This document shows, piece after piece, positions 15,828 to 25,356 of a DNA stretch of 27,011 nucleotides. The position numbers and the translations under genes were made by a program. Position 1 is the first letter of the stretch; each line of letters starts with the position of its first letter. Below the pieces are notes generated by a model, which was given only the letters and a program-made list of their open reading frames with translations, was not told the origin of the DNA and did not search any database. The stretch is from DATLWN01 sp964422615 (lineage in GTDB: Bacteria; Pseudomonadota; Zetaproteobacteria; Mariprofundales; Mariprofundaceae): NCBI GenBank assembly GCA_964422615.1, contig CAYRBJ010000025.1, positions 1 through 27,011 of the forward strand, given 5' to 3'.

Positions 15828-18560
15828 CTACAGCCGATGCGCCTCGAACCAGTTGTAGCCTGCACCGATGTCCACGGTCAGTGGCACGTGCAACTGGACG
15901 GCTTGTTCCATTTCATGGCGGATGATGTCCGATGCCTCGCGCTGCCGGTCAGCCGGGGCCTCCACCACCAGCTCGTCATGCACCTGCAGAATCAGTCGGG
16001 CCTCCGGCATTTCTTCCTGCAGGCGCCGGTGCAGACGGATCATCGCCACCTTGATGATGTCGGCAGCCGAGCCCTGCAGCGGCGCATTGATGGCCGTGCG
16101 TTCGGCGTACTGTCGGTTGGCACCGTTCCTGGCCAGGATGTCCGGTACGTAAACGCGGTGGCCGAGCAGGGTCTCGACGTAGCCCTGGGAGCGCGCCGTC
16201 TCCAGCGTGGCGTCCATGAAGGCCCTGATTTTCGGGTATTGGCGGAAGTAGGCGTCGATGAACATCTGGGCCTCGCCGCGCTCGATGCCCAGCTGCCGGG
16301 CCAGGCCGAAGGCGCTCATGCCGTACAGGATGCCGAAGTTCACGGCCTTGGCACGCCGGCGCATCTCGCCGGTGACGGCATCCAGCGGCACCTGGTTGAC
16401 GGCGGCTGCGGTGGCGGCATGGATATCCTCGCCGCGCGCGAAGGCGGCTGCGAGTTGCTCGTCGCCGGAGAAGTGCGCCATCAGTTTGAGTTCGATCTGC
16501 GAGTAATCCGCCGAGATCAGCACATGGCCGTCCTCGGCTACGAAGGCCTTGCGGATTTCTCGTCCCTCGTCGCTGCGGATCGGGATGTTCTGCAGATTGG
16601 GGTCGGATGAGGACAGACGGCCGGTGCTGGTGATGGCTTGATTGTAGGAGGTGTGCACCCGCCCCGTCTGTGGGTGGATCAGGGCCTGCAGGGCATCGGT
16701 ATAGGTGGACTTGAGCTTGGCCAATTGGCGCATCTCCAGGACCAGGCGCGGCACCTCGTGTTCGTCGGCCAGCTTCTCCAGCACCGATTGGTCGGTGGCC
16801 CACTGGCCGCTTTTCGTCTTCTTGCCGCCGTCGATGCCCAGCGTTTCGTATAACAGCTCGCCGAGCTGCTTTGGCGAATGGATGTTGAAGCGCTGGCCGG
16901 CTGCATCATGGATGCGTTCCTCCAGGGTGCGGATGCGTTCGCCGAAGTCATTGGACAGTCGCGCCAGCATTGCACGGTCGAGTCTGGTGCCGGTCCATTC
17001 CATGTCGGCCAGCACGTGGGATAGCGGCAGCTCGATGTCGTCGTGCCGGGCCAGACGCCCCTCGTCGGTGAGGCGCTGGCGCAATAGCTCCGTCAGACGG
17101 AAGGCGACCTCGGCATCCTCGCAGGCATAGGGTACGGCCGTCTCCAGCAGCACCTCGGCGAAGCCGATCTGCTTCGTGCCCTTGCCGGCCACCTGTTCGT
17201 AGCTGATGCAGTGATGGCCGAGATACTCCTCCGCTACACGGTCGAGCTTGGGAGGATACCGGCCCGGATACAGGCAGTAGGCGAGCAGCATGGAGTCAGC
17301 CTGGACGCCAGCCAGCGTGATGTCGGCCCGGCGCAACACCTGCATATCGTATTTGAGGTTGTGGCCGCACTTGGGCCTGTTTGCATCCTCGAGCACCGGC
17401 CTCAGGGCCTCGATGACTGTATCGCGTGGAAGCTGCTGTGGGGTCGGGGTCAGCATGTCCGCCGCCCGGTGGCCGACGGGTACGTACCAGGCTTCGCCGG
17501 CTTTGCAGGCGAAGGACAGACCGACGATGTCGGCATCATGCGTATTGAGCGAGGTGGTCTCGCTATCAATGGCGATCAATGCGGCTCCTTCCAGCTGAGC
17601 CATTAGCGCTGCGAGCTTGCCCTCGTCGTCGACCAGGTGATCGGTCCGTGAGCCAGACGAGGGCACAGCCGCGGGCGCCGGGGTGGGCGGCGAACTTGGT
17701 GAGGGCGGGGCATTGCCGCCGAACTCGTCACTGAGACGACGGAATTCCAGTTCGCCGAACACCGTCGCCAGCCTTTCGCGGTCCGGTCCGCGCAGAGCCA
17801 GATCTTCCAGCGACTCCGTCACCGGAACCGTGTCGCATAGCTCCACCAGCTTATAGGCCAGGCGGGCGGCATCGGCGTTGGCAAGCAGGGACTCACGGCG
17901 CTTCGGTTGTTTGATCTCTCTGGCATGGGCGAGCACACCGTCCAGGCTGTCGTAGCCGGCGAGCAGTTCAGCAGCGGTTTTCGGACCGATGCCGGGTACA
18001 CCCGGGATATTGTCCGAGCTGTCGCCGACCAGGGCCAGCAGGTCGCGGATCCGTTCGGGCGGCACGCCCCATTTCTGCTGCACGGCATTCTCGTCGTAGG
18101 TGACGTTCTTCATCGTGTCGAGCATATGGATGCGTCCGCCGACGAGCTGCATCAGGTCCTTGTCCGAGGAGACGATGGTCACATCCCAACCTGCGTCCGC
18201 CCCGCGCCGTGCCAGGGTGGTGATGACATCGTCCGCTTCGTAGTTGTCGAGACAGATCAGTGGGAAGTTGAAGGCGCGCGTAACCTCCCACACGCGGGGC
18301 CACTGCATGGCCAGCTCCTGCGGCATCGGCGGCCGGTGTGCCTTGTACTCGGGATAGATGGCATTGCGGAAGCTGCCGTCCTTGGGATCGAAGGCGACGG
18401 CGACATGGGTCGGTTTCAGCTTGTCCAGTACCGAGCGCAGCATCTGCACGTAGCCGAATACGGCATTGGTCGGCTCGCCCTTGGAGTTGGACAGGTGGCG
18501 TACCGCGTGGAAGGCGCGGTACACATAGTTGGGGCCGTCGATCAGAACCAGGTGGGACAT
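15828..18560 (-). CDS. polA: DNA polymerase I
   Basis: A 910-residue replication and repair polymerase with all three activities apparently intact. The N-terminal 5'-3' exonuclease domain holds DNYEADD, VSSDKDLMQL, GDSSDNIPGVPGIGPKTA. The 3'-5' proofreading domain has D332-x-E334 (IDSETT), GHNLKYD and YACEDA. The polymerase domain has motif A DYSQIE (D685), motif B RRRAKAVNFGILYGMSAFG and motif C H861-D-E. A Pro/Ser/Ala-rich linker separates the first two domains. The ATG at 18560 gives MSHLVLIDGPNY, the conserved N terminus; an upstream in-frame extension of 42 codons lies within yaaA and is rejected. It starts 7 bp after the yaaA stop, so the two are probably co-transcribed. Confidence 0.97.
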   Translation of the reverse strand: MSHLVLIDGPNYVYRAFHAVRHLSNSKGEPTNAVFGYVQMLRSVLDKLKPTHVAVAFDPKDGSFRNAIYPEYKAHRPPMPQELAMQWPRVWEVTRAFNFPLICLDNYEADDVITTLARRGADAGWDVTIVSSDKDLMQLVGGRIHMLDTMKNVTYDENAVQQKWGVPPERIRDLLALVGDSSDNIPGVPGIGPKTAAELLAGYDSLDGVLAHAREIKQPKRRESLLANADAARLAYKLVELCDTVPVTESLEDLALRGPDRERLATVFGELEFRRLSDEFGGNAPPSPSSPPTPAPAAVPSSGSRTDHLVDDEGKLAALMAQLEGAALIAIDSETTSLNTHDADIVGLSFACKAGEAWYVPVGHRAADMLTPTPQQLPRDTVIEALRPVLEDANRPKCGHNLKYDMQVLRRADITLAGVQADSMLLAYCLYPGRYPPKLDRVAEEYLGHHCISYEQVAGKGTKQIGFAEVLLETAVPYACEDAEVAFRLTELLRQRLTDEGRLARHDDIELPLSHVLADMEWTGTRLDRAMLARLSNDFGERIRTLEERIHDAAGQRFNIHSPKQLGELLYETLGIDGGKKTKSGQWATDQSVLEKLADEHEVPRLVLEMRQLAKLKSTYTDALQALIHPQTGRVHTSYNQAITSTGRLSSSDPNLQNIPIRSDEGREIRKAFVAEDGHVLISADYSQIELKLMAHFSGDEQLAAAFARGEDIHAATAAAVNQVPLDAVTGEMRRRAKAVNFGILYGMSAFGLARQLGIERGEAQMFIDAYFRQYPKIRAFMDATLETARSQGYVETLLGHRVYVPDILARNGANRQYAERTAINAPLQGSAADIIKVAMIRLHRRLQEEMPEARLILQVHDELVVEAPADRQREASDIIRHEMEQAVQLHVPLTVDIGAGYNWFEAHRL

Positions 18561-18567
18561 CGGATGC

Positions 18568-19347
18568 CTAACGGACAACGCGGTCGCGTGTGAATACCCA
18601 GGTATCGCCATCCGACATTGACGGGCTGAAGGCATAACCCTCGCGATCGAAATTCTTGATCGCCTCGATGTCGTGCAGGCGTTCATCGATGATGTAGCGT
18701 GTCATCAGGCCGCGGGCACGCTTGGCAAACAGGCCGATGACCCGGTAGGCAGCGTCCTTGCGCTCCTTGAATACCGGCGTGACGATGCGTGCCGCAAGCT
18801 TGTCCGGGCGTATGGCCGAGAAGTATTCATTGGATGCGAGATTAACCAGCACGTCGTCGCCCTGTGCCGCCATGGCCCGGTTCATTGCCTCGCTGATGGT
18901 ATCCCCCCAGAAGGCATACAGGTCCCTGCCGCGCTCGGTGGCCAGCTTTGTGCCCATCTCCAGGCGGTAGGGCTGGATCAGGTCCAGCGGCTTCAACACG
19001 CCGTACAGGCCGGAGAGTATGCGCAGATGATCCTGGGCGAAGGTGAGGCTGTCGGCATCCAGCGAGTCTGCGTCCAGGCCACGGTAGACGTCACCACGGA
19101 AGGCCAGCAGCGCAGGGTGGGCGTTGTCCGGGGTGAACGGGGTGGAAAAGGCGCGAAAGCGCGCCGCATTCAGATCGGCCAGCTTCATGCTGATGCCCAT
19201 CAGCTCGGCCAGTTCGAAACTGTCCTTGCCGCGCATGATGCCGGCCAGGTTCATGGTCTGATCAAGCAACTCCGGCTGGGTGACGCCGGCCACCGCATGG
19301 CCCGCCTGCATATCCATTTTCTTGGCCGGGGAGATGACGATCAGCAT
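18568..19347 (-). CDS. yaaA: Peroxide stress protein YaaA (DUF328)
   Basis: A 259-residue cytoplasmic protein, the same length as E. coli YaaA, which lowers free intracellular iron and so limits Fenton damage during peroxide stress. Conserved stretches are the N-terminal VISPAKKMD, LSGLYGVLKPLDLIQPYRLEMGTKL, NLASNEYF and the C-terminal REGYAFSPSMSDGDTWVFTR. GGAGG lies 4 nt before the ATG. It sits between the FemAB-like gene and polA, which links an oxidative-damage protector to a DNA repair polymerase in one transcript. Confidence 0.95.
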   Translation of the reverse strand: MLIVISPAKKMDMQAGHAVAGVTQPELLDQTMNLAGIMRGKDSFELAELMGISMKLADLNAARFRAFSTPFTPDNAHPALLAFRGDVYRGLDADSLDADSLTFAQDHLRILSGLYGVLKPLDLIQPYRLEMGTKLATERGRDLYAFWGDTISEAMNRAMAAQGDDVLVNLASNEYFSAIRPDKLAARIVTPVFKERKDAAYRVIGLFAKRARGLMTRYIIDERLHDIEAIKNFDREGYAFSPSMSDGDTWVFTRDRVVR

Positions 19348-19401
19348 GGTGCCTCCATGCCTCGAAGATAATCGCTGGGAAAGCGGGCGGCCAGCCTCGT
19401 C

Positions 19402-20547
19402 TCAGTCCCCGCGACGGAACGGTGTCAGGCGCTGTGCGTCGAGCATGTAATGGTCGATGCCCTGGCGCTCGCGTTCCAGGAATTCTTCGATGGCACGGCG
19501 GAAGCCGGGGTGGGCGATCCAGTGCATGCTGTAGGTGGGCACCGGCACCAGGCCGCGCCCCAGCTTGTGCTCACCTTGGGCCCCGGCCTCGAAGCGTGTC
19601 AGCCTGTGGACGATGCAATACTCGATCGGTGCATAGTAGCAAAGTTCGAAATGCAGGCAGGGCAGCTCCTCGAAGCTTCCCCAGTAGCGGCCGTACAGCG
19701 TGTCCGGGCCCTGCACCAGCAGGGCGCCGGCGATGATGCGCCCGTCGCGCTCGGCCAGGCACAGGCGGAAGGCATCGGCCATATCCGACGCCCACAGGTG
19801 GAAACATTTCCGGTTCAGGTAGGCCGGGCTGCCCTTGTACAGCGTGTGCCGGCGATACAGGGCGTACATCGTATCCCACTGCGCCGGCGTGGCCTCGTCG
19901 CCCGTGATCATACGGATGCTGACCTGTTCACGCGCGATGCGGCGTTCACGCCGGGCCTCTTTACGCCGCTTGGCGGAGAAGCCTGCTAGGAAATCGTCGA
20001 AATCCCCGTATGCATGGTTGTGCCAATGGAACTGGCAGTCCTGTCGCCGCAACAGTCCCATCCGCTGCCAACCGGCCGCTTCCGCATCTGTCGGAAACAG
20101 CACATGCAAAGAGGAGACGCCCATGCCCTCGGCCAGCCGGATGGCCGCCGAGCGCAGGCTGGCGGCTACCGCCGCTGCATCCGCGCCGGGATGCACCAGC
20201 AGGCGCGGGCCGCTGGCCGGGGTATAGGGGATGGCCGACACCAGCTTCGGATAGTAATCGATGCCGGTGCGGGCATAGGCCTCGGCCCAGGCCCAGTCGA
20301 ACACGAATTCGCCGAAACTGTGATTCTTCAGATACAGAGGCAGGGCGCCGACGACATCGTTTCCCTGTCGGCAGATCAGATGCATCGGTGTCCAGCCGCT
20401 GGCCGCAGCCACGCAGCCGCTGGCTTCCAGTGCATGCAGGAAGGCGTGGCGCAGGAATGGCTGGCCGGCGGTCAATGCATCCCATTGCCCGGCCGGAATG
20501 TCACCGATGGTGTGCAGGGTGTCGCAGTGCAGTCCGGGGATATCCAT
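19402..20547 (-). CDS. FemAB-like / GNAT-fold protein (DUF482 group)
   Basis: A 381-residue cytoplasmic protein of the FemAB_like family (PF04339), built from acyltransferase-type folds. Recognisable segments are GQPFLRHAFLHALEASGCV, the LPLYLKNHSFGEFVFDWAWAEAY stretch, FSAKRRKEARRERR, YWGSFEELPCLHFELCYY and GRGLVPVPTYSMHWIAHPGFR. True FemAB proteins add amino acids to peptidoglycan cross-bridges, but this proteobacterial group has no established substrate. I chose the ATG at 20547; a longer frame to 20583 would need a TTG start. The gene is divergent from ribD across about 75 bp and starts the yaaA-polA run, being 54 bp upstream of yaaA. Confidence 0.87.
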   Translation of the reverse strand: MDIPGLHCDTLHTIGDIPAGQWDALTAGQPFLRHAFLHALEASGCVAAASGWTPMHLICRQGNDVVGALPLYLKNHSFGEFVFDWAWAEAYARTGIDYYPKLVSAIPYTPASGPRLLVHPGADAAAVAASLRSAAIRLAEGMGVSSLHVLFPTDAEAAGWQRMGLLRRQDCQFHWHNHAYGDFDDFLAGFSAKRRKEARRERRIAREQVSIRMITGDEATPAQWDTMYALYRRHTLYKGSPAYLNRKCFHLWASDMADAFRLCLAERDGRIIAGALLVQGPDTLYGRYWGSFEELPCLHFELCYYAPIEYCIVHRLTRFEAGAQGEHKLGRGLVPVPTYSMHWIAHPGFRRAIEEFLERERQGIDHYMLDAQRLTPFRRGD

Positions 20548-20622
20548 GCACGGATCATTCCGCACGATGGCACAGCGGCGCAAGCGCTTTGCCTTTCAGT
20601 TGTGCTGTGCCATCTTCCAGAC

Positions 20623-21723
20623 ATGGCTGAGCGAATGAACTCCCGGGCAGACGAGGATGTGCGCTGGATGCGCCGGGCGCTGGCGCTTGCACGGCGCGGC
20701 ATCGGCACCACGCATCCCAATCCCCGTGTCGGCGCCGTGGTGGTCAAGGATGGGGCCAAGCTCGGCGAAGGCTGGCACGCCTTTCCCGGCGGTCCGCATG
20801 CCGAGATCGAGGCACTACGGGCGGCAGGCGATGCAGCCCGAGGTGCTACGCTGTATGTATCTCTGGAGCCTTGTGCCGCACACGGGCGTACGCCGCCGTG
20901 CAGCGAGGCCATCCTCGAGGCCGGCATCCGCCGCCTCGTCTATGCCTCGGCCGATCCGAATCCGCAGATGGCTGGCGGCGGCCAGTGGCTGAGCCAGCAT
21001 GGTGTCGAGGTGCGCAGCGGCGTGCTTCATGCCGAGGCGGATGCGCTGAACCGGCCTTTTTTCCATCATGTGCACCATGCCCGGCCGTTCGTGCTGGCCA
21101 AGGCGGCCATGTCGCTGGACGGCATGCTGGCCACCCGCACCTATCATTCGCAATGGATCAGCGGTCCCGAATCACGCCGGCATGCCCATCGTATCCGCGC
21201 CGAGTCCGATGCCATTCTGGTCGGTGCCGGTACCCTCGAACGCGACAATCCGTCGCTGACGGTGCGCGATGCGCATGTGCTGGGCCGTCCGCCGCTCAGG
21301 GTGATCATCGCCGGACGCACGCCGAGCTTTCGTGATGACTACCGCATTCTCAAGGGTGAGGCACCGACACGCCTGTACGTGCGTGAGCGCAGCCTTCAGG
21401 CAGCCCAGTGGGAGGCTGCCGGGGTCGACGTGGTGCAGGCAAGTACCCTGCATCAGATCCTGACGCATCTTTGCAGCGATAACCGCCTGGCGCTACTGCT
21501 GGAAGGCGGGGGGCGCCTGCATGCCTCGTTTCTCGAGATGCGCCTGACCGACGAGGTCGTGTTCTACCAGGCGCCCATCCTGATCGGCGGGCATGAGGCG
21601 GTGAATTTCTGGAACGGTATCGGTTGTTCCCGGTTGTCGCAGGCTCCTCGTCTGGAAGATGTGCAACGGCGCATGCTGGGAACGGACCAGTTGATCCGGG
21701 GACGTGTCGTCTATCCCGACTGA
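20623..21723 (+). CDS. ribD: Bifunctional riboflavin deaminase/reductase
   Basis: The 366-residue enzyme carries out two steps of riboflavin synthesis: deamination of the diaminopyrimidine, then NADPH-dependent reduction of its ribose. The N-terminal zinc deaminase domain has HPNPRVGAVVV, the catalytic GPHAEIEAL and the ligand cluster EPCAAHGRTPPC. The reductase domain has AKAAMSLDGMLA, WISGPESRRHAHRIRAESDAILVGAGTL and LLEGGGRLHASF. Length matches the family. The open frame continues upstream to 20014 but is antisense to the FemAB-like gene, so the ATG at 20623 (or 20635) is preferred. No FMN riboswitch fits in the short upstream gap. The comEC GTG start lies inside its last codons. Confidence 0.95.
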   Translation: MAERMNSRADEDVRWMRRALALARRGIGTTHPNPRVGAVVVKDGAKLGEGWHAFPGGPHAEIEALRAAGDAARGATLYVSLEPCAAHGRTPPCSEAILEAGIRRLVYASADPNPQMAGGGQWLSQHGVEVRSGVLHAEADALNRPFFHHVHHARPFVLAKAAMSLDGMLATRTYHSQWISGPESRRHAHRIRAESDAILVGAGTLERDNPSLTVRDAHVLGRPPLRVIIAGRTPSFRDDYRILKGEAPTRLYVRERSLQAAQWEAAGVDVVQASTLHQILTHLCSDNRLALLLEGGGRLHASFLEMRLTDEVVFYQAPILIGGHEAVNFWNGIGCSRLSQAPRLEDVQRRMLGTDQLIRGRVVYPD

Positions 21724-24285
21724 GGACGCCGGGCGTCCGACCCCCTTCTGCTTCCGTGAACGCATACCCTTGCTGCTGCCAGCCGCCGGCTGGTTGGCCG
21801 GCCTGTTGCTGACCCGCACCGATCTGTTGGACATCCCCGAGGCGATGGTCTTGGCGGCAGCCGGGCTGCTGCTTGGGCTGATACGTCCCACGCGATCTTT
21901 GGCCGTGGCCCTGGTTGCCGGCGTGGTCTGGGGCGGGGGCTCGCTGATGTGGGATGCCTATCGCCTGCATGTCGATTCCTCCTGGAGCGCGGGCGAGCAG
22001 CGCGTGACGGCCGAGATCGCGGGAATCCGGGCCTATCCGGATCATCGCCTGCTGCGTCTTGCCCGGGTACGGCGATCCGATGGGGCCAGGCTTTCGGCCG
22101 CCATCCAGGCCTCGCTATACGGTCGCGGCCCTGAATTGCAGCCGGGCATGCGCATCGCGGCTGCGGGATCCTGGCATGCGCCGCGCAACGCAGGTAATCC
22201 GGGGGCGTTCGATTATCGCGCCTATTGTTTCGATCACGGCATCGCCCTGGTCGGCAGCCTGCGCGGCACCGTGCATATACTTGGCGACGACGCCTCGTGG
22301 CTGCAGATCTTGCAGCGGAGAATCGGGCAGTCGCTGGCACCATTGCCGCAGGCCGAACAGGGCGTATTGCGGGCCCTGCTGCTGGCGGATCGCAGCCGCA
22401 TTCCGGTGGGGATACAGGATGATTTCTCCGCCACCGGCACCGCGCATCTGCTGGCCATTTCCGGACTGCATGTCGGCATGGTCGCTGCCTGGGCCTTTTT
22501 CCTGACCTGGTGGCTGCTGACGCGCCGTGAGCTCTGGATCGTCAGCCTGCCGGTGCGGCGGCTGGCGCTGGCAGCGGGCGTGATCGCCGCCTGTGCCTAC
22601 GCCACCCTGGCCGGCTGGCCGTTGCCGGCGCAGCGGGCGGCGATGATGCTGGCGGCCGCGGCCATTGCCTGGCTGCTGCGTCGGCGCAGCGAACCGCTGA
22701 ACACCCTGCTGGCGGCATTGATGCTGATCCTGTTGATCGACCCGGCCGCCATCGCATCGCTGTCCCTGTGGCTTTCCTTCGCCGCTACCGCCGGCATCCT
22801 GCTCGCGCTGGCCAGGCACCAGGCCGAACCGGGACTAGGGACATGGATGACGGGCATGCTGGCGGTAACGGTGGTGGCGTCGCTGGCGACCCTGCCGATC
22901 ATCGCTGGTGTTTTCGGCAGGCTGCCGCTGTACAGCGTGCCGGCAAACCTGGTGACGGTACCCTTGTATACGGTCCTGATTCTGCCACTGGCGCTGGTGG
23001 GGGAGGTTCTGTCCCTTATCGGCGGCGGGGCATGGGCCACAGCCTGTTTCCGACTGGCCGGCTCGCTGGTCGACATAGGCGACCGTCTGCTAGCGGGCAT
23101 GCATGCCTGGCCTCTGGGGAATCTGTGGGTATCCGATCCGCCTGCGGTGACCGCTGTGTTTTATGCAGCCGGCATGGGTGCGGCCTTGTTGCTCGTCTAC
23201 CGGGGCCGCAAGCGGACGGGTGCGGTCGTGTTGATGGCCACATTGCCGGTCTGGGGGGTCTGGGTGGCGATGGAACGGCCACCATCGCAAGTCCAATGGG
23301 TGGTATGGGATGTCGGACAGGGGGCAGCGTCCAGCCTGCTGACGTCGGATGGAAAGGTCATATCGGTGGACGTGCCGGGGCCGGCAACCAGTCTGTTCAA
23401 CGGAGGCACCAAACTCGCCGCCGGATTGCGTGCCATGGGCCTGGTGCATGTCGATGTGCTGGTGCTGTCCCATGACCAAGCGGATCACATGGGAGGTGCT
23501 GGCCGCCTGTTCACCCAGGAACGGCGTGTCGGCGAACTGTGGCTTGCAGACGTGCCGGCCAATCATGCCCGGACAGAGCTTCGGCGGCTGATCGCCCGTG
23601 TCCGGGCTGGAGGCGGAAGGGTGCGTTGGTTGGCACGGGGCGATCATATGGATTTCGGCGATACGGATATCCGGGTGCTGTGGCCGCCGCGCGGCGCCAA
23701 GCCGGCCGAGCCCAACAATGCCTCGTTGGTGCTTTCGGTCGCCCCAGCCGGCCATCGGCAGCGATTGCTGTGGCCGGGCGATGCCGAGGCCAAAGCAGAG
23801 AGAGCCGTGCTGGCGGGTGGGATCGTACCTCACTGGGCCATGCTGATGCCGCACCACGGCAGCCTGACCTCGAGCAGTGAGGGCTTTCTGCAGGCGCTGC
23901 ACCCCGCCGTGGCCATTGCCCAGACGGGAGTCGGCNNNNNNNNNNNNNNNNNNNNNNNNNNNNNNNNNNNNNNNNNNNNNNNNNNNNNNNNNNNNNNNNN
24001 NNNNNNNNNNNNNNNNNNNNNNNNNNNNNNNNNNNGGGCTTTCTGCAGGCGCTGCACCCCGCCGTGGCCATTGCCCAGACGGGAGTCGGCAACCGTTACG
24101 GTTTCCCGAAGCCCACCGTGGTCCGCCGTTACCAGAGCATCGGTGCCCGGATATGGAATACCGCCGATGGTGCGGTCATGGCACGCTGGCTTCGAGGTAG
24201 CGGCGATGTCATCGTGCAACAGTTCCACCAAGATGCTGAGGGGCGACGCGAGCGCGCATTGCAGTGGTGGCAGGGGTCTCTATAA
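21704..24285 (+). CDS. comEC: ComEC/Rec2 DNA-uptake channel, interrupted by an assembly gap
   Basis: ComEC carries transforming DNA across the inner membrane. N-terminal hydrophobic helices and an OB-like DUF4131 region are followed by the competence domain (HLLAISGLHVGM, many helices). A C-terminal metallo-beta-lactamase domain has VVWDVGQGAASSLL, LSHDQADHMGG and LMPHHGS. A 100-N gap splits the last domain. The 55 bp before and after it are identical, and merging the copies gives one open frame of about 808 residues ending WWQGSL at 24285. As deposited, the offset of 155 bases shifts the frame. The GTG start at 21704 overlaps ribD by 20 bp and has only a weak ribosome site. The gene was probably intact in the organism. 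Confidence 0.92.
23881..23935 (+). repeat. 55-bp direct repeat, copy 1 (left of gap)
   Basis: This copy ends exactly at the first N. It matches bases 24036-24090 with no differences and encodes GFLQALHPAVAIAQTGVG of ComEC. It is most simply a contig-end overlap. Confidence 0.95.
23936..24035. other. Assembly gap of 100 N
   Basis: Exactly 100 undetermined bases, the usual placeholder for a gap of unknown size, lie inside comEC. Identical 55-bp ends on both sides suggest the true gap length is zero or negative. Confidence 0.99.
24036..24090 (+). repeat. 55-bp direct repeat, copy 2 (right of gap)
   Basis: This copy begins at the first base after the Ns and is identical to 23881-23935. The comEC sequence continues from it as NRYGFPKPTVVRRYQ, the expected end of the metallo-hydrolase domain. 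Confidence 0.95.
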
Positions 24286-24337
24286 TCGCCGGCTCAAAGC
24301 CGACCCAGGACGGGGAACGGTGATGGAGGAGGCGTCA

Positions 24338-24946
24338 GTGATAGCGTTTTTTCAAGCAGGCGGCACGACGATGTATTTTCTGCTCGCCGCCTCGATTATC
24401 GCCCTTACCCTGATCTTCGAGCGCAGCTGGAGCCTGCGCCGTTCGGTGGTGATTCCCCTCAAGCAGGTGCAGGACGTGGAGAACGCCGTCAAAGCCGGTG
24501 ATGTGGACGGTGCCATGCAGGTTTGTCGCGGATCCAACACCACCATGGGGCGTATCCTGTGGGTGGCTCTGAAGAATCGCGGTGTCAGCCGCAACGTGAT
24601 GAAGGAGATTCTTGAAGAGATTGGTAGGCAGGAGGTTGCCTATCTAGAACGATACATCAATCTGCTTGGCGTCGTCGCTTCCGTGGCCCCGCTGCTGGGA
24701 CTGCTGGGGACTGTGCTCGGCATGGTTGAGGTGTTCGACCAGATATCCTCCGTGGGCATGGGCAATCCGTCCGTGCTCGCCGGCGGCATCGCCAAGGCTC
24801 TGAACACCACCGTCGCCGGCCTGTGCATCGCCATTCCTTCGTTGGTGGCTTACCGTTTATTCGATTCGCGGGTCAACAACTTCGTGGTTGAGATCGAGCA
24901 CCATGCCCTGCGTTTCGTGGAGATGCTGAAGGGCGAGCGCCAATGA
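24338..24946 (+). CDS. exbB: ExbB/TolQ/MotA-family proton channel protein
   Basis: The inner-membrane proton channel subunit forms a pentamer around ExbD and energises an outer-membrane transporter through a TonB-type protein, or a Tol-type process. The protein of about 202 residues has a first helix near residues 12-30 (MYFLLAASIIALTLIFER) and the conserved pair of C-terminal helices, with LLGVVASVAPLLGLLGTVLGMV and GGIAKALNTTVAGLCIAIPS. I chose the GTG at 24338 because AGGAGG lies 5 nt upstream and family members begin with a similar FFQAGG; an ATG at 24323 would add five residues. Its stop overlaps the exbD start (ATGA). No TonB is visible. The open frame reads back through the Ns into comEC, but this is an artefact. 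Confidence 0.92.
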   Translation: MIAFFQAGGTTMYFLLAASIIALTLIFERSWSLRRSVVIPLKQVQDVENAVKAGDVDGAMQVCRGSNTTMGRILWVALKNRGVSRNVMKEILEEIGRQEVAYLERYINLLGVVASVAPLLGLLGTVLGMVEVFDQISSVGMGNPSVLAGGIAKALNTTVAGLCIAIPSLVAYRLFDSRVNNFVVEIEHHALRFVEMLKGERQ

Positions 24947-25356
24947 ATCTGCGCAACAAGCGCGGGGCCGAGGTTGGCATCGATCTGACGCCGCTCGTTG
25001 ATGTGGTGTTCATGCTGCTTCTGTTTTTTATGGTGACGACGAGCTTCAATGTATCGACAAGCCTGAAGCTGCACCTGCCGACCAGCCATTCCTCCGCCAA
25101 GGAACAGCAGATCAAGGAGGTGAAGATCCAGATCGATGCCTATGATCAGTTATATGTACAGGATGAGAAGGTCAGCCCCGATCAGTTGCGCGAGCGAATC
25201 CTGAACGTGAGCAAGGGTGACCCGAACATGCGGGTGGTGATTCAGGCCGATGCCAATTCCCGCCACAAAAGCCTGGTGCTGGTGCTTGATACCCTGCGCC
25301 AACTGGGCATGGGCAAAGTAGGCATTGCCACCGTTCCACCTGGCCAACAACACTAA
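24943..25356 (+). CDS. exbD: ExbD/TolR-family biopolymer transport protein
   Basis: A 137-residue single-pass inner-membrane protein and partner of ExbB. The N-terminal helix DLTPLVDVVFMLLLFFMV carries the proton-conducting Asp at residue 20, followed by a periplasmic domain ending with the typical LDTLRQLGMGKVGIAT. It overlaps exbB by 4 bp and shares one base with lysC (TAATG), so all three are likely made in a coupled way. In many Gammaproteobacteria an exbBD pair after comEC is followed by msbA-lpxK, whereas here lysC follows. Confidence 0.95.
   Translation: MNLRNKRGAEVGIDLTPLVDVVFMLLLFFMVTTSFNVSTSLKLHLPTSHSSAKEQQIKEVKIQIDAYDQLYVQDEKVSPDQLRERILNVSKGDPNMRVVIQADANSRHKSLVLVLDTLRQLGMGKVGIATVPPGQQH

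Noticed and set aside
18561..18686. 42-codon N-terminal extension of PolA
   Set aside because: It lies inside yaaA and is not part of the conserved polymerase N terminus, which begins MSHLVLIDG.
19050..19085. Tandem LDADS repeat in YaaA
   Set aside because: Compared from memory with E. coli YaaA, the region has the same length, so it is probably chance similarity rather than an expansion.
20014..20622. Upstream extension of ribD
   Set aside because: It is antisense to the FemAB-like gene, and RibD already has full length from 20623.
21704..24946. Apparent 1080-residue ComEC-ExbB fusion
   Set aside because: The frame only stays open because Ns were translated. The real comEC stop is at 24285 in the other frame after the gap.
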